A stretch of DNA of 10,442 nt from contig JALNZQ010000075.1 in the NCBI GenBank assembly GCA_023229165.1, forward strand, positions 1-10,442, written 5' to 3'. Position 1 is the stretch's first letter. Each line of letters opens with the position of its first letter. Source of the DNA: Methanothrix sp. (lineage in GTDB: Archaea > Halobacteriota > Methanosarcinia > Methanotrichales > Methanotrichaceae). This document shows, piece by piece, positions 5,932 through 10,442 of the stretch. The notes under the pieces are model-generated. The model did not search any database, was not told the origin of the DNA, and saw only the letters and a program-made list of their open reading frames with translations. The position numbers and the translations under genes are program-made.

Positions 5932-6087
5932 TTACGCCTCGATCTTCACATTGTGCCGCTCGAAGAACTCGATTAGTGCATCTTCTACAACTTGGCTTTG
6001 GGCACGCAAACTGCTCTTAGTTTGTGCGGTGTAAATCTTCAGAGTTTTGGCTACAGGTTCTGATAGGGTCAATGTAGTTTTTGGCAT
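5932..6087 (-). CDS. Small ribbon-helix-helix DNA-binding protein
   Basis: From the ATG at 6087 the product has 51 residues: MPKTTLTLSEPVAKTLKIYT, then AQTKSSLRAQSQVVEDALIE and FFERHNVKIEA. A short beta strand (TTLTLS) followed by two helices with a turn at SSLRAQSQ is the ribbon-helix-helix pattern of CopG/Arc-like regulators and antitoxins. The frame stays open upstream to an ATG at 6135. I prefer 6087 because a TATA box (6109-6118) sits 27 bases before it, giving a leaderless message, and because the extra 16 residues do not fit the fold. No toxin gene lies next to it, so it is an orphan regulator or the remaining half of a toxin-antitoxin pair. Confidence 0.72.
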   Translation of the reverse strand: MPKTTLTLSEPVAKTLKIYTAQTKSSLRAQSQVVEDALIEFFERHNVKIEA

Positions 6088-6108
6088 TACTTCATAAAGT
6101 GGCTTTGA

Positions 6109-6118
6109 GTTTATAAGT
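6109..6118 (-). promoter_or_regulatory. TATA box of the ribbon-helix-helix gene
   Basis: Read on the minus strand, ACTTATAAAC is a good archaeal TATA box centred 27 bases before the ATG at 6087. This spacing decides the start codon in favour of 6087 over 6135. Confidence 0.55.
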
Positions 6119-6225
6119 CTTACGCATTTAAACATTTAAGTATCAAAATTGTTCTGGGCGGGAATGGATGGCCCTCAGACGAAAAGCTGTAATGTACGAG
6201 CCTCCATGGCGGGGGTCCTTATTGA

Positions 6226-6324
6226 ACCTCCATCATAGAGGCCCTGGTCTACGAGCTTTACGGGCTGACAGAAGAGGAGATCAGGATTGTGGAGGGAACT
6301 ATACTCGGCCAGGAATGCGGCTAG
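6226..6324 (+). pseudogene. C-terminal remnant of a type IIG / Eco57I-like DNA methyltransferase
   Basis: After a stop at 6223-6225 the plus strand reads TSIIEALVYELYGLTEEEIR followed by IVEGTILGQECG and a stop at 6322-6324. The phrase (D/E)-A-L-V-Y-(E/A)-L-Y-G-L-T-(E/D)-E-E-(I)-x-I-V-E-G is the usual last helix of large N6-adenine methyltransferase/restriction polypeptides (Eco57I, BREX PglX and relatives). Only about 25 residues of an originally roughly 1000-residue protein remain. The last residues already lie inside a GC-rich repeat, which seems to have replaced the original end. The fragment shows that a restriction-modification or BREX-like locus once stood here or was carried in. Confidence 0.55.
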
Positions 6325-6335
6325 GTCCTGGGTGG
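6304..6335 (+). repeat. GC-rich dispersed repeat, diverged copy at a gene break
   Basis: CTCGGCCAGGAATGCGGCTA followed by GGTCCTGGGTGG aligns with the type-2 core (CTCGCCRGGATYGCGGCCAGGTCCTGGGC). It begins where the methyltransferase remnant loses its family pattern, which points to the repeat as an insertion or recombination point. Confidence 0.5.
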
Positions 6336-6580
6336 CCACGAGCAGGGTAGCGCCGTTTGACCTACATTTTGGATATATTAGAAGCAGCCTCCTTGTAGAT
6401 CTCGATTTGGCGATGGGTAATGCATATGATTAGCAGATAATGCTTTGATTATGGATACAAGGTTCGCGGGAACGGCTCTAAGATAAGTCGAGCATCGCGA
6501 TGATTTTCTCACTTTGGGTCGATTTTCCCTCAAGTGGCACCGATTATTTATCTAGTCAATGCTAAATATATCCTATTTCT

Positions 6581-6611
6581 TTTTACAATTTTGAAATCCA
6601 TTTTACAATTT
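6581..6611. repeat. Direct repeat TTTTACAATTT, twice at 20-base spacing
   Basis: Identical 11-base copies begin at 6581 and 6601 in a very AT-rich stretch (6540-6860) before the response regulator. A 20-base period puts the two sites on nearly the same face of the helix, which suits binding of one regulator to both. Confidence 0.4.
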
Positions 6612-6700
6612 ATCAAATTTCATATGATTTTTGCTTTCTATATTATAGCTGATACACCAATCTAATGCAAAGCATCAAACAACAAGATAATTATTCACCG

Positions 6701-6733
6701 ATCAGTAAATATTGTTATAATATTATTACTGAT
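6701..6733. promoter_or_regulatory. AT-rich inverted repeat upstream of the response regulator
   Basis: ATCAGTAA (6701-6708) pairs with TTACTGAT (6726-6733), and ATATT (6709-6713) with AATAT (6719-6723) after a two-base bulge. It may be an operator or a hairpin in a long leader. A possible TATA box, TTATATCA, lies at 6847-6854; others are possible in this AT-rich DNA. Confidence 0.35.
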
Positions 6734-6865
6734 ATAATGATACTTCTTCTTTAACAAATTAGATAAATCGATATCAATAGCCTTTTTCTATCCTTATATG
6801 GCATATAGTTAGCTTGGTTTTAGAATTAAAACTGCCGAAGGATTCTTATATCATATATTCTATCA

Positions 6866-7321
6866 ATGGAATGGAGTGGGAGAAAAGTGTCGTCAAGCAT
6901 CTTGTTGGTGGAAGATGTCGAAGTAAACCGAAAAGTAGCATCACTAATGCTCAAGAAGCTCGGTTATCAAGCAGATTTCGCCACAAATGGTATCGAAGCG
7001 ATCGAAGCCATAGAACATAGGTCCTACGATATCGTGCTTATGGATATCCAGATGCCAGTGATGGATGGATTGGAGGCAACAAAAATCATCCGGCAAAGAT
7101 GGCATCAAAACCCAAAGATCATAATTACCACAGCATTAACCAATTGCCGAGATGCTTGCTTTGATGCTGGTGCAGATGATTTTCTAAATAAGCCGCTTGG
7201 AATCGAAAAGTTAAGAGCGGCAATCGAATACAACATGCCGATTCCATCATTTGCATCAAGTAACTTGGAAGAATTTGCTGCTTCGTCCGACCTCTGTGCA
7301 ACGGAGACAACTCCAATTTAA
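6866..7321 (+). CDS. Stand-alone response regulator (REC domain only)
   Basis: The 151-residue protein has one receiver domain (about 10-125). The acidic pair is E16-D17 (SILLVEDVEVN), the phosphoacceptor D60 (VLMDIQMPVMDG), the Thr/Ala switch site T89-A90 and the conserved K109-P110 (FLNKPL). All key residues are present, so it should accept phosphate. The pattern VEDVEVNRKVAS and the MDIQMPVMDGLEAT core are typical of receivers linked to hybrid sensor kinases. A Ser/Thr/Glu-rich tail (126-151) carries no output domain, so it probably passes phosphate on or acts by protein contact. No kinase gene is in the window. An alternative GTG start at 6887 would give MSSSILLVED and fits a TATA box at 6847-6854 slightly better. 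Confidence 0.9.
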   Translation: MEWSGRKVSSSILLVEDVEVNRKVASLMLKKLGYQADFATNGIEAIEAIEHRSYDIVLMDIQMPVMDGLEATKIIRQRWHQNPKIIITTALTNCRDACFDAGADDFLNKPLGIEKLRAAIEYNMPIPSFASSNLEEFAASSDLCATETTPI

Positions 7322-7349
7322 ATGGTATAGGCATGGGGTGAAGTCTCCC

Positions 7350-7385
7350 GGCGGCTCGCTGGGATCGCGGCCAAGCCATGGGCGG
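7350..7385 (+). repeat. GC-rich dispersed repeat, type-2 partial copy
   Basis: GGCGGCTCGCTGGGATCGCG followed by GCCAAGCCATGGGCGG matches the first half of the type-2 module well and diverges in the second half (CCAAGCCATGG in place of CCAGGTCCTGG). Confidence 0.6.
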
Positions 7386-7409
7386 TCCCGTCTCCCGCTG
7401 AGGTGCATT

Positions 7410-7453
7410 GTTCTATGTCATTTTTCTAAGTGCTGTTAATAATGTCATAGAAC
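7410..7453. other. Hairpin GTTCTATG / CATAGAAC
   Basis: Eight-base perfect arms (7410-7417 with 7446-7453), one mismatch, then four more pairs (7419-7422 with 7441-7444) close a loop of 18 bases. It follows a GC-rich repeat and stands 36 bases before the stem-loop element. Its size is like that of the stem-loop copies but the arm sequence differs. Confidence 0.45.
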
Positions 7454-7488
7454 TGCTCTGGCGCTTTTTCTATCGCAGCTCGCTTCAG

Positions 7489-7531
7489 TAGTGTCACATT
7501 GTTTCCTATTGCCCTTGATAATGTGACACTA
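7489..7531. repeat. Stem-loop element, copy 2 (TAGTGTCACATT / AATGTGACACTA)
   Basis: Twelve-base perfect arms (7489-7500 with 7520-7531) enclose a 19-base loop. It has the same arms, same total length of 43 bases and same right flank (CCATT) as copy 1 at 3484-3526. The loop differs. It stands 33 bases before a GC-rich repeat, as copy 1 stands 33 bases after one. Confidence 0.7.
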
Positions 7532-7563
7532 CCATTCCGCGGAAAGGCGATGGCCGGACCAGG

Positions 7564-7597
7564 CTGGCTCATCGCAGGTCCTGGCCATCATGGGAGC
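7564..7597 (+). repeat. GC-rich dispersed repeat, type-1 module
   Basis: It carries CTGGCTCATCGCAGGTCCTG, then GCCATCATGGGAGC, and aligns with 4913-4943. It is followed by a type-2 module at 7629. Confidence 0.6.
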
Positions 7598-7628
7598 GGC
7601 TTGTCTGCAGCTCGCTTTCCCGGAGCGC

Positions 7629-7682
7629 CTTGGCGGCTCGCCGGGATTGCGGCCAGGTCCTGGGCGGGGGGGACGCCCGCAC
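7629..7682 (+). repeat. GC-rich dispersed repeat, type-2 module
   Basis: This 54-base segment is the best match to 5044-5095. It includes CCAGGTCCTGG (palindrome) and ends in ACGCCCGCAC like its partner. It lies 53 bases from the stop of the Abi_C gene and may mark the left edge of the defence-like block. Confidence 0.75.
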
Positions 7683-7734
7683 CTCACCGAAGAAGAGTTT
7701 AGGTATCAGCCCATCATGAATAGTGATGAGAGCG

Positions 7735-8550
7735 CTAGTCGCTTTCGTGTTCGGTATCCTTATGTGTCTCGAACAGAAACATCACTAAGGTTGTCGCCGT
7801 ACCCATGGCAAGTTTGGCATGGCGAGGTGTAAGAGCCTCCGTTTTTCCTTCCTTGCCGTGACCGGTTCCGTAGAGATTTCGAAGCTCAACCAATCCGTGA
7901 AGAATGGATGCCAAGTTGCTCACTAATCGTTTGATGACCTCGGCCCCCCTTGTATGTTCAGGAATAACGTCCGGAATGAGCGGCAGTTCCTTCAGTGCAG
8001 CTTTGACGATCGCAGGCATATCGGGTTTTCCGTTGATCGGTTTGCCTCGCTCGCTCAATATGGTACGGCAGCAGGTTTCGACCAATTCCTTCGCGGTCCC
8101 AATTACCAATTCCGGGTCAGATTCTATGGAAGCCTTCATGCGAATAATCTGTTTTGATAGATATTGATCGTTGTACACCTCTGCGATTTCCTTCACTGAC
8201 TCTAATGAAGGGTGAAGCGATTGTATCTCACGAAGACGGTGAAGGACGGTCTGGCATTGACGCATCAATTCAAGTTCATTTTCGTTTGGTGCTGTGGCAA
8301 ATTGACTCCAGTACTCGATAAGCGCTGAAAGGACATCGGCAACAAGTTCGTTGGATTCAATTTGCCAGAATGCACGGAGCCTATTTGCCTTTGAATTACC
8401 ATTGATTGCGTACTTATTGGAATAGATGTCAATATCGTGTTCCGAAAATAGATCTTCAAAGGTTCTATTCGTGAAATACGCTACATAGCCAGAAGACATT
8501 CCAAATAAGAGCTCAAAGGGTTTCTTATCAATCGTTTTGAGATCACTCAT
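7735..8550 (-). CDS. Abortive-infection-type protein with Abi_C C-terminal domain
   Basis: From the ATG at 8550 the product has 271 residues. The N-terminal part has YVAYFTNRTFEDLF and then KYAINGNSKANRLRAFWQIE (46-65), a known conserved phrase of this family. The C-terminal region ends with VELRNLYGTGHGKEGKTEAL (222-241) and a helix (HAKLAMGTATTLVMFLFETH), which is the Abi_C domain (PF14355), a HEPN-like helical domain whose RN...H-like residues (R224, H231) may form a nuclease site. Members are linked to phage defence through abortive infection. An upstream ATG at 8577 would add nine residues; MSDLKTI at 8550 is favoured because the family pattern begins just after it. The 113-base gap from the upstream gene leaves open whether it has its own promoter. 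Confidence 0.82.
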   Translation of the reverse strand: MSDLKTIDKKPFELLFGMSSGYVAYFTNRTFEDLFSEHDIDIYSNKYAINGNSKANRLRAFWQIESNELVADVLSALIEYWSQFATAPNENELELMRQCQTVLHRLREIQSLHPSLESVKEIAEVYNDQYLSKQIIRMKASIESDPELVIGTAKELVETCCRTILSERGKPINGKPDMPAIVKAALKELPLIPDVIPEHTRGAEVIKRLVSNLASILHGLVELRNLYGTGHGKEGKTEALTPRHAKLAMGTATTLVMFLFETHKDTEHESD

Positions 8551-8663
8551 AGCTTTTTCCCTTAAGAACCACACCACATCTTTACCCGTATCTCAACTCA
8601 GACACGGTAGATAGCAGCGGCGCGCAACTTCGATATCTTTTCCTCAGATATTCATCGGATGGA

Positions 8664-9338
8664 TTAACTTTGTTCAATTAAGTCTTCTTTTGGTACCCTT
8701 AGATAATAATAGGCAAGTTTATTTCTTAAATCTGCCCGCGCGTCGATTGAAATTTCCAATATCTTCGAACTCAACATCTTCAGAAGAAGATCCTCATAAT
8801 TAGGCTTTTTTTCTTCTTCGTGAGCAATACAACTGCACTTGACTTTGGAGATGTTTCTGAAATCGATAAAATAATATCCCGCTTCAAATTCTTCAAACTT
8901 TTTCCCTTCAATTGGTATCTTTACTGGATATTTTGGAAGTCGCGGATCTTCGGCATAAATAAATAGAGTGTCATAGGCGTAAATAGCTTCACCATCTGAA
9001 TCAGAACTCACTTCTTCACCCAATTCCCGCCATTCATTGGGTAAATGAGGCTGATTAAGCAAAGTCATATCTTCTCTATAATTTTTGTTCTTGAAGAATG
9101 GTTTTCTTTTCGCTTCTACAAGCGGAGCCAATGATATGGTTTTTTCTTTAATTGAGCAACAAGGAGTTAATACAACAAGATACGAAGGAAGCTTAACTTC
9201 GACATTATAATTTACAAAACTCTTCGTAATCGGTTCATCTTGAGTAGGAATGGCGGTCACAAATCCGCTCACAACATCCCCTAACCTTAACGTGCGGCTT
9301 GATTTATTTGCGTAAAAACTATTCAAGGTCGCCCTCAC
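8664..9338 (-). CDS. Unrecognised protein, third gene of the TIGR04255 operon
   Basis: The 224-residue protein starts with a GTG (9338) inside the end of the upstream gene, overlapping it by 20 bases; a GAGG motif about eight bases before supports it. A TTG at 9326 is an alternative start. Visible features: LRLGDVVSGFVTAIPTQDEP (17-36); a hydrophobic strand SYLVVLTPCCSIKEKTISLA (52-71), like the 'LVV.T..CDI' strand of several poorly known defence-linked proteins; and K-C-S-C-IAH (167-173). Together the two Cys pairs and the His could bind a metal; this is inference. The C-terminus (LRNKLAYYYLRVPKEDL) looks like a protein-contact helix. It is soluble, with no signal peptide, and AT-rich with many Lys codons, unlike the GC-rich gaps nearby. 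Confidence 0.75.
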   Translation of the reverse strand: MRATLNSFYANKSSRTLRLGDVVSGFVTAIPTQDEPITKSFVNYNVEVKLPSYLVVLTPCCSIKEKTISLAPLVEAKRKPFFKNKNYREDMTLLNQPHLPNEWRELGEEVSSDSDGEAIYAYDTLFIYAEDPRLPKYPVKIPIEGKKFEEFEAGYYFIDFRNISKVKCSCIAHEEEKKPNYEDLLLKMLSSKILEISIDARADLRNKLAYYYLRVPKEDLIEQS

Positions 9339-9588
9339 CAGAGTCCTCGGGATATTTTTTGCTCAAGTCAAGATATCCTGTGGAGCGTATCTTTTGTATT
9401 TTTTGCATAATAGAGAGGAAATCCTTCCGGAAACTGATTCCTATGATATCGAGAAATTTACCGTCCGGGGTTAATTCTATTTCTATATCATATTTATCAA
9501 ACGGGTAAACTATAACCGATTTATCTTCATTGCCATAGGCGCCTGTTCTGGTACCTTCGTTCTGTCTGAAAGTCTCTAATTGGTCCAT
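9319..9588 (-). CDS. Small unrecognised protein, second gene of the TIGR04255 operon
   Basis: The 89-residue acidic protein (MDQLETFRQNEGTRTGAYGN at the start) has strands around SVIVYPFDKYDIEIELTPDG and a middle DIIGISFRKDFLSIMQKIQK. The ATG at 9588 lies one base behind the TGA of the upstream gene, with GAGG just before it, so translation is coupled. The stop overlaps the next gene by 20 bases. The compact size, charge and position between two larger coupled genes suggest a small partner subunit. No family is recognised. Confidence 0.75.
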   Translation of the reverse strand: MDQLETFRQNEGTRTGAYGNEDKSVIVYPFDKYDIEIELTPDGKFLDIIGISFRKDFLSIMQKIQKIRSTGYLDLSKKYPEDSGEGDLE

Positions 9589-9589
9589 A

Positions 9590-10354
9590 TCATCCCTCAG
9601 GAGACCGCCTCATATGGTCATATACAGGATCACGAATGGTTTCTGCAAATGCTTCTGATATCAGGTCGTGTAGCTTATCTGTTGTCGCCAGATATTCTGA
9701 TGCCTTTATATCCGTTGCAGATCCGTCAAAATCGAGGATTATTTTATCTTCGCCATCGACCTGCTTCAGCGTTTCCATGTAGCCTAGGTTATATTGGCCT
9801 TTCTTGACTATAGTTTGGAATGCCATAGTCTCAGCGTCGGCAATTTCAAATTTATTCAACGGGAATTTTGAGTTGTAATATTTTTTTAGTGTTTTATTGT
9901 TTCTCTTCGGCAAAGGACAAAAATCTATGTATCTTAGACCAATTCGGTTGATTATCGGTAACTCAGCTATTTCGATGAACGCGCCAACCGCATTTTCTAT
10001 TGCATGCCTAAATTTCTTACCTTCTTCCTCCCCTAAATTATATGTTTTATGGAATTCTGACGTCATATCTAATGAATTGGTGGTAATGCTTAATTTAGTC
10101 TTATTTCTTGATTCAAATTGCCATATCTTGCTAGCAGGAACGTTTTCGGCGTCTTTGGGATCGATTTTTAATTCAGGGCCTATATTCGCCAGCAATAATC
10201 GCTTTCTGTAAATCAATTCTGATTTAGGAAATTCATTCATGATCTTCTGTTGGATGGACCCAATTCGGCCCTCCAAATAGAATAAATTTGGAAATGTGAT
10301 TTGAAATATTACTTGCCTCACTGTCGGATTGGGGAAAATTTCCATGATAACCAT
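9590..10354 (-). CDS. TIGR04255 family protein
   Basis: The 254-residue protein shows the TIGR04255 layout: an opening FPNPTVRQVIFQITFPNL (7-24) with IGSIQQKIMNEFP, then WQFESRNKTKLSITTNSLDM (78-97), a helix (KKFRHAIENAVGAFIEIAEL) and NRIGLRYIDF (136-145). The family is scattered over bacteria and archaea, often next to another small gene, and has no assigned role. Length is normal. The ATG at 10354 overlaps the upstream stop (TAATG) and has GAGGCG about eight bases before it; a second ATG lies three codons later. It is followed by one base and then the next gene. It is soluble and probably part of a complex with its neighbours. Confidence 0.85.
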   Translation of the reverse strand: MVIMEIFPNPTVRQVIFQITFPNLFYLEGRIGSIQQKIMNEFPKSELIYRKRLLLANIGPELKIDPKDAENVPASKIWQFESRNKTKLSITTNSLDMTSEFHKTYNLGEEEGKKFRHAIENAVGAFIEIAELPIINRIGLRYIDFCPLPKRNNKTLKKYYNSKFPLNKFEIADAETMAFQTIVKKGQYNLGYMETLKQVDGEDKIILDFDGSATDIKASEYLATTDKLHDLISEAFAETIRDPVYDHMRRSPEG

Positions 10355-10442
10355 TACTTTCGCCTCGCACTTCCTTTGTGTCTTTCTATCTGCTCATCTG
10401 GTAAAAAGGTTTTCGTGGTACTGTAGCACAGATCGTACGTGT
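10354..10442 (-). CDS. C-terminal end of an upstream gene of the same operon (partial)
   Basis: From the window edge the minus strand reads TYDLCYSTTKTFLPDEQIER followed by HKGSARRK and a TAA at 10354-10356. The stop shares one base with the ATG of the TIGR04255 gene, so the two are translationally coupled. The tail is basic and protein-like. The rest lies outside the window and the family cannot be told from 28 residues. Confidence 0.6.
   Translation of the reverse strand, partial: TYDLCYSTTKTFLPDEQIERHKGSARRK

Larger units (their letters stand above)
6136..6865. other. Gene-poor gap of 730 bases
   Basis: It holds the DNA-methyltransferase tail remnant (6226-6324), one GC-rich repeat copy (6304-6335), a stretch (6340-6540) in which I see no convincing gene on either strand, and then an AT-rich upstream region of the response regulator with direct and inverted repeats. 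Confidence 0.6.
7322..7734. other. Gene-poor gap packed with repeats
   Basis: The gap contains a type-2 GC-rich repeat (7350-7385), a hairpin (7410-7453), the second copy of the stem-loop element (7489-7531), and the composite type-1 plus type-2 repeat (7564-7682). I see no gene; the open frames here have repeat-driven composition. Confidence 0.65.

Noticed and set aside
6168..6350. Plus-strand frame of 60 codons over the methyltransferase remnant
   Set aside because: The family pattern lies in a different frame (6226-6324), so this frame is a shadow.
6541..6866. Replication origin
   Set aside because: There is no Cdc6/Orc1 gene and no recognisable origin-recognition boxes; AT-richness and short repeats alone are not enough.
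7125..7379. Minus-strand frame opposite the response regulator
   Set aside because: It is antisense to a clearly coding REC domain and has no domain pattern of its own.
3431..7682. CRISPR array
   Set aside because: The repeats are irregularly spaced over kilobases, differ in length and have no unit-sized spacers.
7499..7832. Plus-strand frames of 67 and 80 codons
   Set aside because: They consist of the stem-loop and GC-rich repeats plus the reverse of the Abi_C gene end.
1..10442. tRNA or rRNA genes
   Set aside because: I found no clover-leaf pattern with a T-arm GTTCRANNC in a suitable position and no rRNA-like stretch on either strand.

Overview
The window looks like a stretch of accessory chromosome from a methanogenic archaeon, most likely of the Methanothrix/Methanosaeta or Methanosarcina type. 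The grounds are small archaeal winged-helix regulators of the HTH_45 kind, a DUF1699-family protein, a secreted tandem-Cache protein, remains of an FG-GAP/propeller surface protein, and TATA boxes placed about 25-28 bases before start codons, which suggests leaderless transcripts. No sequence search was run, so the lineage is an inference.

Left part (1-3156). This is mostly decayed or small genes. There is a start-less fragment of a surface protein on the minus strand (1-636), a start-less fragment of an unrecognised protein (849-1094, minus), a winged-helix regulator (1122-1472), a possibly frameshifted small ORF (1508-1853), a large imperfect hairpin (1861-1909) and a second winged-helix regulator (2017-2268). 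Convergent to the latter is a 280-residue protein with a Cys/His-rich N-terminal domain carrying a GVCHQ motif (2314-3156, minus).

Middle (3157-7734). Four ordinary genes are separated by unusually long gene-poor gaps: a secreted double-Cache sensor-like protein (3744-4727), DUF1699 (5475-5882), a ribbon-helix-helix protein (5932-6087, minus) and a stand-alone response regulator (6866-7321). The gaps hold a dispersed GC-rich repeat family (seven copies seen, all in the same orientation), two copies of a near-identical long stem-loop (3484-3526 and 7489-7531), and short gene remnants, including what looks like the C-terminal tail of a type IIG/Eco57I-like DNA methyltransferase (6226-6324).

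Right part (7735-10442). This is a minus-strand block that reads like a defence island. A gene cut by the window edge overlaps a TIGR04255-family gene by one base. The 89-residue gene follows after one base, and the 224-residue gene overlaps that one by 20 bases. After a 113-base gap comes a protein with an Abi_C (abortive infection C-terminal) domain. The tight coupling suggests the first four genes act together. An antiviral role is inferred from the neighbourhood and is not shown by the sequence.

The most promising undescribed items are the coupled TIGR04255 operon, the GVCHQ-motif protein, and the composite GC-rich repeat plus stem-loop family.
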